This document shows positions 10,650 to 22,341 of a stretch of 64,000 bases of DNA, one piece after another. The stretch comes from Falciphora oryzae (lineage: Eukaryota; Ascomycota; Sordariomycetes; Magnaporthales; Magnaporthaceae): contig JNVV01000007.1 in assembly GCA_000733355.1 (NCBI GenBank), positions 742,624 to 806,623 of the forward strand. The letters run 5' to 3'. The notes under the pieces were generated by a model that searched no databases, was not told the DNA's origin, and was given only the letters and a program-made list of their open reading frames with translations. Position numbers and translations under genes: made by a program. Numbering within the stretch: position 1 is the first letter of the stretch; each line of letters opens with the position of its first letter.

Positions 10650-12778
10650 TCAGCCGTTGATGTAATAGTTGAGCCCAAGGCCCAGAGATTCGCACTGGGC
10701 TAACTCTCTAAAGGGGCCCTGATACGGCGGCCAGTCCAGCACGCGCATGGTCAGGCCCGCGGCCGTAGAGGGCTGCCACTTCCCCGAGGACTGGACCTGG
10801 CGCAGGGTGTTGGCGTAGCCCCGCGCGGCCAGGAAGGCCAGGTCCGGGTTCGGGTCGTAGGACCGCGCGAACGAGACGAAGGAGTCGAGCACGAACTGCA
10901 TGAATGGCAGGTCGACGTCGTCACGGAACGGCAAGCCCTCGCGCGCCACGTTGCCAAACACGTAGAGCAGCTCGCCCGAGTGGCAGCGCAGGTACGGGAG
11001 CGAGGTGTCGCCCCGCGGACGGGCCGACGTCTTGGGCGGTTCGCACACGTCGATCCGGGGCCAGTCCGGGGTCTGGTAGGTGCGGTCGAACTCGTAGTAG
11101 AAGACGTTGCGGCCGAGGCGGCCGCCGCGCACGCCGGCGCTGACGGTGGCCTGGTCCGCGCAGCGGAACTCGGCGTCAGTGGCCAGGCGCGAGGTCGAGT
11201 TGTACAGGTTCAGGGTCGCGTTGGGAGTAGAGTCCGGGATGGGGAAGAGGGCCGGCTGCGGCGGGGGCGCGAAGCCGAGCGAGGTCAGGTACTCGCTCTG
11301 GTCCGACGTCTTCGGGTACTGGATGAACGGCGCGGCGTCGTCGCGGATGACGCCCATCATAAGGCGCACGGGCAGGGCGGGGCCCGGCGAGAGAATCAGC
11401 TTGCTCGAGGTCAGGTAAGTCCCATCGATGACCAGATACCGGGCTGCGGCAACTGTGTTGAACTGGGCGATGGGGACATTGCGGAGGCAGCCGACTTGGG
11501 ACGCGGCTGATGCACAACCGGTGACGTCGAGTATATGCTTGACGACCACATCCACCTGCTCGGCTACGGTGTAATATTTGGAATACGTCGCACCATAGTA
11601 AAGACCGCCGAGGTTGCTCATGGGAATCGCGGCGGCGAACTTTCCTATGGCCTTGGGCGACGCCATCAGCGCCCTCACCGACCCCGCGCCGGCCGACTGT
11701 CCGAAAATGGTGATCCTGCTAGGGTCGCCGCCAAAGTTCCGAATGTTCTTGATGACCCAGTTCAGAGCGTTTATCTGATCCGCCAGGCCGTAATTTCCGT
11801 TTGTGGTTCCATCATTGAGGGCCAGGAATCCAAGGGATCCGAGGCGGTAGTTGATGTTGACCACAACGACGTCGCCGCGAGAGGCTACGTTGCCTCCATC
11901 GAAGATTGTGTCACTCCCGCTCCCGCCGGTGAAGGCGCCGCCATGGATCCAGAACATGACAGGCCTTAGACCGCGCTGGGGCGTGATGCTCGCGTTGTGC
12001 GGCAGAAATGGGGTCCATATGTTGAGGAACAGGCAGTCCTCCCCGCCGGTGTCGTCCAGCTGCAGACATTTGGAGCCGAAGTCGAGAGCCTCAGCTGCGC
12101 CGCCATCCCTCTCGAAAGGAACCGAGTAACTGAACCGCACAGGCCGCGGAGCGTAACGAATGCCCAAGAACCGGAAGCTCAGGCGATCACGGAACCCTGT
12201 CAAGACCTCGTCGTTCGCCCGAACTGAGACGTGCCACTGCCCGCCCTTATCTGCCGCCGTCGGACTGGAGAAGGGAGCCGACTGGGTGCACAGCGCAGGG
12301 AGCCGCAGGGAGCCATCTCCGGCAGGCTCGACGCCGCCGCTGGCGCTTATGGTCCTAGGGCTGTTGCCTTGCGCGGGGCTTATCCAAAATCTGGACTGGT
12401 TCTGGGCAGCCTGTTGGTAAACTAGGTAGTTCAATATGGCCTGGATACTCGGGTTGCCATTATCTGGCGCCCACAGACGCTCACCCAGTGCTACGCACCC
12501 GATGTTGGCCTCATCGAGTGTGTGGTTGCGTCCACCAAGAAGTATGACGCCAGAGTCGGCCGAGGGGCTTGGTTTCCCTGCCATGAGCAGACACAATGCT
12601 GAGCTTTGGTATCCAAAACCCGCGCGTCCTCGCTTGGGAGGAGAGAAGCCATCTTACCTTGTAGGTCGTTCTCTATCAGGAGTGTTATATCGGCCTGTAA
12701 ACTATCCGGGGAAGGAACTGCAGCAGCGAAGGCAGAAGAAAGGAGCACGGCTAGTAACCGTCGCAGAAATGAGCCCAT
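10650..12778 (-). CDS. Secreted type-B carboxylesterase / lipase-like hydrolase
   Basis: Alpha/beta hydrolase that should cleave carboxylic esters outside the cell; substrate unknown. Two exons: 12778-12658 and 12598-10650, joined across a 59-base intron. An alternative acceptor 21 bases downstream keeps the frame and would remove seven residues. The protein is about 689 residues. Exon 1 begins with a signal peptide (MGSFLRRLLAVLLSSAFAAA). Diagnostic motifs are EDCLFLNIWTP (type-B signature 2), the oxyanion stretch HGGAFTGG, and the nucleophile elbow TIFGQSAGAG with Ser342. A CHSGELLYVFGN stretch supplies the expected catalytic His. About 90 residues rich in Ser, Asn and Gly precede the hydrolase domain, including a TLDEANIGCVALGERLW segment; this N-terminal part is an extra region outside the core domain. 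It is divergent from the topoisomerase III gene. Confidence 0.9.
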
Positions 12779-14073
12779 GTTCTCTCTAGAATCTACACAG
12801 AGGCCCTGGTGACACAGCGAGGGTAGTAGAGAAGAAAGAAAATCACATCCGGGACGGGTTGGCCGCTAGGCTCGACGAGAAATGCCCAGGGCGCCCACCT
12901 TGTGGCCGGGATAGCTCCATGATGACGGTTGGGCTGACAGGTTGCATCCCAACGGTTATCACTACGGCGACGCAAAGTCGGCCGGTGTTTTCCCCTGCTC
13001 TAGAGATGGGTCGAGGCCTAAACGTGCGTCTGAATGTGGCCTATCGCGTCTACGTGCGCGTCGTCCTTGACTTGCGAAATTCGGCGGCGAATGCGGCCGT
13101 GCCGGGGCAACGAGCGGGCTGCTTTCGTCCCAGGCCCCTCGGCATGGCAGGCATCCCATCGTGAGGGAAGCAAACTGCTGACCGACGCGTGCGGGGGGGT
13201 GCACCATGGCTGGTAGGGGTGCTCTGTGTGATAGAGACACGAGGGTGACTGTCTGTGTCTCGCAGCCGCTAGGTCTACTATATTCTGTCCGGAAAGCGGA
13301 TACCTCGTGTTTCACTGACTCGACAGCCCAACGGGCGCCATAGAGTGTGGGATAGACATGGGCCAGAGCAGGGCAACGATAAAGAACGACGTCATGCCAG
13401 CTATGATTCTGCAGTGCGCCGGACCGCGTGTCTTGTGAGAGCGATCCATGGCCGAGGTCCAGGAGCACGTCGTGCAGTGCAGCTCGGTTGAGAATATGAG
13501 CGCTTGCGTGGGGTTTTCAAGTGGATTTCCGGCGGCCAGGCTTGAATTGTCACCTCAGCGACGGGCCGAATGATGCGGCAGAATTGACATCTAACGGCGA
13601 CCGACAGCGCGGTGCAGTCCGTGGTACCAGATGTTGAGAATAATAAATTGGATGGACATTGAGAAAGTAGTGTCCCTTTTTTTTTCCTCCCTCAGGAAAA
13701 GAGCCCTGTTAGGTTTCTCGACAGACGCTGAGATAATGGGAGTCGAGTGTGGTTGGTTGCTGCTTGTCCAATTCGCGCCTGCCCCAACTTTTCACGGAGA
13801 AAATGGAACCTCAAACACAACCGTCAAAATCCAGACGGTGAACAGCAGCCTGTCCATTTTACGTGCCTTGGGTCAATATTTCGCTCGGAATGTCGTCTTC
13901 CCATCGGGCTTGAGGCAGAGGGGAACGTGGGGCACTGCACAGATCAACTCGACTGGCTGCACGGCCCCAGGCCCGGATGGTGACAGCAAACATTGTCCCC
14001 GTCCCATCAAGCGAATGAAGCCCATGTGCAACCAACACACCTACCCAGGTCATGTCTGAAGGCAGCCTGCGCC
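12779..14073. promoter_or_regulatory. Divergent intergenic region between esterase and TOP3 genes
   Basis: About 1.3 kb between oppositely oriented start codons; both promoters should lie here. No domain-bearing frame was found. The frames present are short and overlap on both strands. Confidence 0.5.
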
Positions 14074-16461
14074 ATGACCAAGATCCTCTGCGTGGCCGAG
14101 AAGCCGTCCATTTCCAAGGCGGTTGCCGGCCACCTCTCAGGCGGCCAGTTCCAGACGGTTCGTCGCCGCAACACGCCGTGATGGCGTCCATCCTAGTGCT
14201 ACACTCCTCCAAGCTCCGATCTAACCATACCAACGCGCCGACAGCACAACACACGCGTCACATACGTCAAAAACTACTCATTCACCTTCGACTTTGGCCC
14301 GCCATGGGGCAGCTGCGATGTCACCATGACCTGCGTCTTGGGCCACCTCACTGGCATGGAGTTTGGCCCCGAGTTCAAGGACTGGAGGTATCCTCCCCCT
14401 GAGAGCCTCTTCACTGCGCCCGTCACGACCAAAACGGCAGAGGACAAGAAGGAAATCGCCCAAAACATCCAGCGGCAGGCCCAGTATGCGAGAGCCCTCT
14501 TCATATGGACCGATTGCGATCGAGAGGGTGAGCACATCGGCAGCGAGATCGTCGAGGAGGCCCGCAAGGCCAAGCCCGGCATTCAGGTCAAGCGTGCACG
14601 GTTCAGCAACATCGAAAGGGCACACATCCTACATGCCGCCAAGAACCTCGCCAACCTCGACGATAGGCAGGTCCAGGCTGTCCAGGCGCGAATCGAGCTC
14701 GACATCAGGATAGGATTTGCCTTCACCAGGTTTCTCACCAACAACCTCCGCACGCTGGGAGGGCCCCTGGCAGAGCACATGTTGAGCTACGGTAACCTCA
14801 CTTGCCAGACGTGTCCCGGTCATCGCCATGATTGTTCGATTATTCTGTCTAATCTCGACCAAACTTCTAGGCTCATGTCAGTTCCCGACCCTCGGGTTCG
14901 TTGTTGACCGGTACTTCCGCGTCAAGAATTTTGTCCCTGAGCCCTTCTGGAGCATCAAGGTTGTCGTGAGCAAGGAAGGCAAGACGGCAACTTTCAACTG
15001 GACAAGAGGCCGGCTTTTCGATCGTGCCTCCGTCGTGATCCTATACGAGAGATGTCTCTCCGCAAAAACGGCCAAGGTGACCAAGGTGCAGGAGAAACCC
15101 ACCAAGAAATGGAAGCCGCTGCCCCTGACCACCGTAGAGCTGCAAAAGATGGCAACCCGATTCCTCCGAATCACGGGACAGCAGGCAATGGACGTGGCTG
15201 AGAAGCTGTACCAGAAGGGCTTCATCAGCTATCCCAGGACGGAGACGGATCGCTTCGACAAGGGCATGAACCTCCGCGCTCTTGTGCAGAAGCAGACGCA
15301 GGATGGCCGGTGGGGAACTTTCGCCCAGGGCTTAGTGGATGGTGGCTTCCAGCAGCCGCGGAACGGGAAGCACGACGACAAGGCGCATCCACCCATCCAC
15401 CCCATCACGTATGCTGCACCTGGCGCCCTGAACGACGTCGGCCCCGAGGCGGGGCGACTGTACGAGCTGGTCGTCCGGCGATTCCTGGCGTGCTGCTCCG
15501 AGGACGCCAAGGGAATGGCCACGGACATGGATGTCCAGTACGGGGACGAGACGTTCCACGCACACGGCGTGGTCGTACTGGAGAGGAATTACCTAGACGT
15601 CTACCCGTACGAGAACTGGACCGACTCGGCCCAGCTGCCCAGACTGACCATGGGCGAGCAGATCACGCCGGTAGAGGCCATGATGACAGAGGGCAAGACG
15701 ACAGCGCCAGGACACCTAACGGAGGCGGACCTGATCGCGCTGATGGATGCCAACGGAATTGGGACGGACGCTACCATGGCGGAGCACATTCAGACCATAC
15801 AGACCCGGCAGTACGCCCGCACTATTGAGGGGCGTGGTGGCGCGGCCGGAGCTGATGAGGATGACGCAGCACCGCCAGCAGCAGCGAGAGGAGGGCGTGG
15901 AGGACGCGGACGTGGCAGCCGCGGGGGCGCCCGGGGAGGAAGAGGAGGCGCTGCCGGCCGTGGAGGCGGCGGGCGAGGTGGTGTGAAAGTGTTCATCCCT
16001 ACGCAGCTCGGGGTTGCGCTCATCGAGGGCTTCGACCGAATGAACTTTGAGACGAGCCTGGGCAAGCCCTTCCTCCGGCGCGAGATGGAGGCCAAGATGA
16101 AAGCCATCTGCGAGGGTCGCACAACCAAGGATGCGGTGCTCAACGAGAGTGTGCGACAGTACCGCCACGTCTTCAACCAGTCGGGCGAGCAGCTCGACGT
16201 CCTCAAGCGGGTGAGTTGTTACAAAACTGTTTCCTGGGGGGTCTCTTTGGTCTCGGCCTGTGGTTTCCTGTCCCCAGCACACCACCCACCAAATGTCATG
16301 CCACCCATCCACCGTCGCCCTCCTTGAGCCGGGCGAACCCCTCTTTCCCTTATCCTACCACTCGGCTGCAGCCTTGCCTCCATCCCGTCGAGCTTTTGGT
16401 TCTGACTGCCGGTTTGTGTTGCCAGGCATGCAGAGAGTACATATTCGGCGGAGGGGCCTAG
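14074..16461 (+). CDS. top3: DNA topoisomerase III (type IA)
   Basis: Type IA topoisomerase that passes single strands and, with an RecQ helicase and Rmi1, dissolves recombination intermediates in the nucleus. I read four exons: 14074-14157, 14245-14791, 14871-16210 and 16426-16461, giving 668 residues. The first intron uses a less common donor (GTTCGT). The TOPRIM part starts with KILCVAEKPSISKAVAGHL and has the acidic TDCDREGEHIG motif. The catalytic tyrosine is Y331 in GFISYPRTETD, and HDDKAHPPIHPI and LMDANGIGTDAT are also family-typical. The last exon encodes only ACREYIFGGGA, so no C-terminal zinc fingers are present, as in yeast Top3. Oddity: residues ~531-581 are a Gly/Arg/Ala-rich RGG stretch between QTRQYARTIE and VKVFIPTQLGVALIEGF, inside the catalytic core. 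Confidence 0.93.
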
Positions 16462-19400
16462 GGCGCGGGGTAAACGATGCACACCTCGGATTGAGATTGA
16501 GGATGGATGACACAGAGATCCATTGGGGGCTAGTAAGCAAAGAGGGTGTCGAGCCTTGAGGGCTTGATTCGTCCACCCGCACACCTTTCCCCCTTCCTTG
16601 GCGGCGCCAAAATATCTAGTGGCCATCCGGAACGCGGGTCAGAACGGCTGCAATTACCCTATACTCTCCTGACCCGGAGTATCCTGTACGCGCCGGAACT
16701 ATACACGGTGTGCGTTGGGCGTATTCTCCTGCACATCGAGCATGTGTCAGCACTGCCTTTTTGGCCTGTCGTATGCCCTCGTGTAAAAGACATGGCGCGC
16801 TGGTTGGACGACTGCCAGAGACGGCCTCTCTTTGTCTCGCCTTACTCAACGCTGTCGCATTGGGGTGCGGTTGTGAGACGATCAGGGCCGCCCGTGACAG
16901 GAGGCAATATGGCGAAGGGGCTCCGCACCGGAGTGAGAGCGGGGCCAAGGGGAAGGAAGCTCTGGCGAGCACTGCCGTCCAGTCACTGCGGACCGTGGGC
17001 GTGATGGTGTCATTGGCATATCCTGCCTTGGAACCAAGCCATCCCACAAGACACAACACAAGATAGTATAATAAATAATAAGAACAGACAAAAAAAAAAG
17101 GTTCTGGCCTGGAAAGAACTGGCCCGCAGCACCGCAGCGGAGGATCCCGGGATGATTGACGCAAGGGAGTCCCCAAGAGCGGGGATATGCCGGGGAGAAG
17201 GAGTAGCAAGCGGCGGCGTCGGGTTAGAAGTTCGCCCACAGAACCGCGCGCCGGGCGAGCGGGGAATGCCAGATGGGGGCAATTGTTTGGGGCCTTGGAG
17301 CTTGGATGTTTCGAAAGGAGCTCTCGCGGCATCCATCATCATGGATGCAGCCTGCAGTGTGTGCGACGCGTACTGTGTATAAGTGAGCTGTTATAAAGTG
17401 CTCTTTGAAGCAAGCAAGCAAGCAGCAGCAGCAGCCCGGGTTCGGGGTCCCAATTGCGCATTGAAGTGGAGGAGGGCCTTCATTGAAAGCAGCACCCACG
17501 CGCGCTCCCAGGCATTAGCTCAAGGTTCCCCCCAGGACTGGCACTGCACTGACGCAGCAATCACCAGAAAAACGTGGGGAGCGGAGACTGGATGATGGGA
17601 TGGAAGCAGGCGTGCCTTGGACCTCGATGCCCACCAGCCCTGATCGGCTGCATACACGTGCGTGCCTAGGCGGGTGTGTGCTCTGGAGCTAACATGAAGT
17701 ATCGACGACGCATGTACCGTACATCACTGCGTGTCTAATGTCTTCACGTCGGTACCGAAAGTAGGTACCGACTTGCTGTGCACCCACCCGACAAGACAGG
17801 AGCGAGCCCTGACAGGATGCGTATTCTTATTTTTTGCCTCCCCCAATATCGGATCACCACTCACGCTTATTGTTGAGGAGGACAAATGTTGCCTATCAGG
17901 CAAGGTGCCTGCATATTGGATTGATTCCTCCAGCCATATCCAGCCAGTCAGCAAAGCCCTGCTGCATACGCCGCGAAAGACAAGTCTGTCGTATTCGCCG
18001 TGCTATCACCCATCAATGAGACGGGGACACCCCCTCAAGTGGGAAGTTGGAAACGAGATGCCATTATCGCGTGCAACACACATCACACATCATACCACAC
18101 CCACACACACACACACACCCCGAAACCTCTCTAGCGCAGGGATCGAGCCTCGGGATCTCGTGGGACGGGAGCAAGGGAGAACAGAAAGGATGGGCCTCGA
18201 TGGGATTTGTGGGATGTCGTTTAGGGCACGACAATGAAGAGCGCGACAAGCGTTGGAACCTTGGCGTCTCGTGGGGACCCAGCCAACGTCAACTTGGTCA
18301 CCTGCGCAGGCGGGCCAATCGGGAGCCGCGCTGCGTCCAACGTGATGGGAACAGCACTCGCACCACACGACTTACATGATCCTTTGTTGACGTCGGTGGG
18401 GCCGTGTGGTTATCGAAAAGCCTGGAAGTAAGACAACTAGACAAGGAAAGAAGGAGAAGAAGAAAAAGCCTTGGGGCGAGTGGGCGAGTGATTTTTTTCC
18501 CCTCCTTTTTTTGTGTGTGCGAGAGTTTTTTTTTTTTTTTTTTTTCTTATTTCTGTGCGTGCGTTTATTTACCAACAAAAACAAAAAGCAATATCGGTGA
18601 GGAAACGCAAAATGAGTTGTGCTTTCTCGCTTCCGGGGGGCTCGCCGCCGGAAGCTGTGTCCGGGCGGGTGTCGTGGACCCGGGCTGGGCTTCGCGATGG
18701 GGCCTCGTTTTGATAACAACAGCCGGGCATCCGAATGGCCGACAATGGATCGACCAAAACGAAAGACGGGGCAAGCGGGATCGTGCGTTAGGCCCAGGCC
18801 AGGGCTCCCTGTGAGGGTTTACGGTGATGAAAGGGGAAAAAAAAAAAAAAAAGAGCGGGCACAAAAGCAAAAAGAAAAACAGAAAAAAAAAAAAAGACAA
18901 GAAAATAACAAAAAGAGTCATCTTCTCGCCGTGGGGTCCAGGACGGAGCGGGAAAACAGGAACCGCGGGTTTGGCTGGCGCCACGACGAACTCATTGACT
19001 TTGCTTTTTCCCCAGGCCAAGTGAAGCCCGAGCGAATTGTTGGCGAATTCATGTTTCCCGTCCACCTGGCTACAGAGGACCTGCACCTCGGGCTCGCTAA
19101 CCCAAAGACGGCGCAGTGCGTGCTGCCAGAGACAGAGAGGCGCGAAAAAAGACGTGCCCCGTTGGCTGTGCTTGTTGATTTACACCGTCAATCAGTGTGG
19201 ATAGGGGCACACCCTTGTCGGCCCACCTGTCCCCGTAAGGTTCTCTCTCACTCTCTCTTCTCTATTCTCTCTTTTTCTAGCGAGAATGGAACATTGCCAA
19301 ATTTGGCATGCGGGAGATTGCCCAAATACCTTCCCCGCCGGGCGGTAGTCGGTGGGAAGGCTTCAATTGTGGATGATCAATCGCTAAAAAAGAAAGGGGC

Positions 19401-21201
19401 GACGACAACAGGACCCTTGTGCCTTTGGGCTGGAAGGAGTTGAGAGCGGTCTGCAGTCTGCAGTCTGCAAAGATGAGAGCGACAGACAGCCGATGCATTC
19501 CGTTCGCGTCTTCAGGTCTCTCTCTCTCAGACATTTCAGTCACAGCTCAAGATGAGTGAGTGTTTTCAGCGGATTGACCTGCGTCTGACATCATTCCGAA
19601 AACAGGGCAGTCCGCCCCAATTCGTTGCAGAGTGCCTGGTGCAGGTCGACATCATCCATTACGATTTTTGCGACGGAGAAAGGCCAAAGGTACCGGGTAC
19701 ATGTACCTCAGCCCAGCCTGAGCGCCCGCAGCGATGGGAGGACGGCAAGGAGCGGGCGATACCTAACCCCCAAAGAGTGGATGCCCGGGAGAGACCATCT
19801 CCATTCTCGCTCGCCGAATTTTGGAATTTTTCTTTGGGTTCGTGCGCGCCCTGTCGGCAGTCCACCGTGATGGGGCGGAATGGACAACACACATCCCAGA
19901 GGTCCAGGTGCCCCCTTTTTGTTGATTTCGGGTTTGCTGGTCATAATTTGAGCAGAGTCAGCACGGGTCAGGTCGCAGCCGACAGAATCTGACAGCTGAG
20001 GCGAATATGATCGGGCTGGCCGAACGGAGAAGAAGCAGAAGGAAGGCGGCCAGGACAGGACTGGACATGGCTTTCCAATTGGGGAGGAAATAATCCCGTT
20101 CGTTCCAGCTGCGCCCATCGCAGGTGGTGTGCGAGTGTGGATGGGTGGGTGGATGGATCGAATTGATGCCCGGGGCCGGCCTAACGAGCCACATCCCCCA
20201 GGGGGCGGCCGGGCTATCAGCAGCCTGGCGCTCCTTTGTGACTTGCTCGAGGATCTGCCCGCCAAAACTCAGGCACTGTGTCCAGTCACTCCCTCCTGAC
20301 TGCTAGCTGCCGCTACTGCATGGTCGTTTTGCTACCCACATCTCTCCCTAAAGCAAGGACAAAAAGATTGAGTCTCTAGACGGCATCAGTACCTGCTACC
20401 TGAGATCGAAAGGTGTGACTGATTGTGCCGTCGTGATAGGCTTGGGCTGTGGGCCGTGGGCTGGGGCAAGGTTTGCGCTGGTTGCGGAATGCGGTCAATC
20501 AGTGTGCGCCCACCGCCCACACCCCCTGCGCCTCTTGTCCACTCCGTCTCCCCCGGTTTGGAAGCAGCGCACGGGGAGAGCTGTGGCCCAGGCCGCACCC
20601 CCCAGTCCATGCCTTCCCACAAGGTGCAAGGTACCCACCGCTGCTGGATCCGGGAGTGCGCGGCGCGCGCCCTCGCTCAAGCTGGGCTGGCTGGCGACTG
20701 CCCAGCGAGACAAAGGAGCGCACCTGCATGGGTGTCGCTAAATATCAGCGTTGCGCACAACCACGGGCCGTCACCGTCTCTCCCTTCCTCCTCCTCCTCC
20801 CCAAACAAGAACAACGATCGAATTTTTCTCCCCAATAGAGAGTCCATCTCTAGTCGCAGTACGATAATCGCCAGCAGCACTGCCGTCTTGCCTTGCCTGC
20901 CATACCATTTCCGGCCCTCGTCAGTCCTTCTGATCAGGCCCGATTCCAACCAGCTCCCTGGCCTATCTTGCTTCAGACTGTTGTAAGTGCCTGCCCAGCT
21001 GCCTTGGCCGGCTGTGACTCAACACCAGCAGCCCTAACGGTCCTTGGCCACCACCATCGCCTACAAAAAGTCACTGGATCGAACACCAGAGTCTAAGAGC
21101 ATCGACTAACATGTTATCTGCCCTCCTCTCCAGACACGTCTTGAAGCAACCTTCTCGTCCGCATTTCTGTGCGAACGAGAACCACCCTCCGACCTCGGAA
21201 A
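16462..21201. other. 4.7-kb stretch without a supportable gene
   Basis: Lies between the TOP3 stop and the Stb3-type start. It holds a (CA)n tract at 18102-18118, poly(T) near 18530-18546, poly(A) near 18838-18853 and many short overlapping frames with no domain. Near its right end a GACTAAC branch-like sequence (21104-21110) is followed by a pyrimidine tract and CAG at 21131-21133, which looks like the 3' end of an intron in the leader of the Stb3-type gene. I see no protein gene. Confidence 0.5.
18102..18118. repeat. (CA)n microsatellite
   Basis: A short dinucleotide CA tract in non-coding DNA, embedded in a longer CA/CC-rich stretch from about 18070. Confidence 0.85.
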
Positions 21202-22341
21202 ATGGCAACCATGGCAACTGCTGCTCGCGATGTCCACGCGACCTCCCCCCGAGACACCTTCACTGGTGTAGCGGCCCGGAGCGTCCCTGTGACTAAATCC
21301 CACCCCCATCCCCTCCCGACCCCTCCGAACTCCATATCGCCCGCCCTCCCACCACACGGCCTGCGTGCCCAGCTGCAGAGGGCGAGGCTCGATCCCATCG
21401 ACTCGGACCTCGACCTGCACGACGGAACCCACGCCGCGGGGGCCCCGCGGACGGGCTCGCCGCCCTACGAGTCCTCGGGCGCCATCAGCCCGTCCATGCT
21501 GGCCAAACACCACCTGCCCGAGATCCTCCTGAACCACGGGCCGTTGGCCATCCGCCACGTCATGGGCTACCTCACCACGTCCGTTCCGGGCTTCGCCGGC
21601 ATCCCCCCGGCTAAAGCCCGGAGGCTTGTCGTGGGGGCTCTGGAGGGGAGGAGCGGTGCCAACGGGAGCGAGGGCGGCGGTCCCGACGGCGACGTCATCT
21701 TCGAGAAGGTCGGCTGGGGCCGCTGGGATGCGCGCCGCCGCGGCCAGCCTCCACGGGCCGCGACGTCGTCCCCGCCGCCAGAGGGCATGGTTGGAATCCC
21801 CATCTCGGCCGTTCGCGGCGCCGCCGGAAGGTGGAACGGCGGCGGCACCCCGAGCGTCGGCGGCATGTCTGGCTGCGCCTTCTCGCACGACGACGAGTAC
21901 GGCATGGAGGACCGGTACGCCAGCATGATGGAGAACGAGGCGGACAAGATGTCGATGGACGACGACGGGTCCGCCTCGGCCTCGTGCTCCGAGGCGCCCG
22001 ACGACCTCGACATGGTCATGCACAACGACGACCCCGAGGACGTGACGGACGACGAGGACTGGGCCGCCGTCGGCGCCGCCGCCCTCCGTGCCGCCTCCTA
22101 CTCCAACCAGAGCAACCTCCGGACTACCGTTGGGTCTGCGCCCCATGCCTCCGCCGCCACCCGTGTATATAACGGCGCCGGCGGCATGGGAGCTGGCCTC
22201 CGGACCGGCTCATACAACGCCGGCATGGCCCGGGCGCCCCAGCCACCGCGCGGTTTCGACTTTGCGGCCATGGGTGCTACGGCCTCTGACGCACAGGAGC
22301 GCGAGGCCGTTGAGGCCCTGCTCAGCCTTGGTTCTCTGTAA
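21202..22341 (+). CDS. stb3: Stb3-type putative Sin3-binding protein
   Basis: Homologue of yeast Stb3, which binds ribosomal RNA processing element promoters and the Sin3 histone deacetylase; the role here is inferred by family. The frame has no intron and encodes 379 residues from ATG 21202, chosen because of its good context (GAAAATGGCA). An in-frame ATG at 21169 would add 11 residues. The conserved domain covers roughly residues 48-180: LPPHGLRAQLQRARLDPIDS, then the LAKHHLPEILLNHGPLAIRH segment, GFAGIPPAKARRLVVGALEG and VIFEKVGWGRWDARRRGQ. The second half is acidic and disordered (MSMDDDGSASASCSEAPDD, DDPEDVTDDEDW). It stands isolated between two long gene-free stretches, a common setting for regulators. 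The large overlapping frame on the opposite strand is a GC-rich shadow. Confidence 0.88.
   Translation: MATMATAARDVHATSPRDTFTGVAARSVPVTKSHPHPLPTPPNSISPALPPHGLRAQLQRARLDPIDSDLDLHDGTHAAGAPRTGSPPYESSGAISPSMLAKHHLPEILLNHGPLAIRHVMGYLTTSVPGFAGIPPAKARRLVVGALEGRSGANGSEGGGPDGDVIFEKVGWGRWDARRRGQPPRAATSSPPPEGMVGIPISAVRGAAGRWNGGGTPSVGGMSGCAFSHDDEYGMEDRYASMMENEADKMSMDDDGSASASCSEAPDDLDMVMHNDDPEDVTDDEDWAAVGAAALRAASYSNQSNLRTTVGSAPHASAATRVYNGAGGMGAGLRTGSYNAGMARAPQPPRGFDFAAMGATASDAQEREAVEALLSLGSL

Noticed and set aside
16616..17332. 238-residue minus-strand open frame
   Set aside because: Composition is irregular, no motif is visible, and overlapping frames on the other strand are of similar quality.
18619..19443. 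274-residue plus-strand open frame
   Set aside because: It runs through poly(A)-encoded lysines and low-complexity sequence, with no domain and no splice partners.
21111..21296. Possible inhibitory upstream ORF overlapping the stb3 start
   Set aside because: Its ATG lies between a GACTAAC branch site and a CAG acceptor, so it is most likely removed within a leader intron.
21106..22146. 346-residue minus-strand open frame over stb3
   Set aside because: It mirrors the GC-rich stb3 coding sequence, is Gly/Arg/Val-rich and has no domain, while the plus strand has a clear family match.
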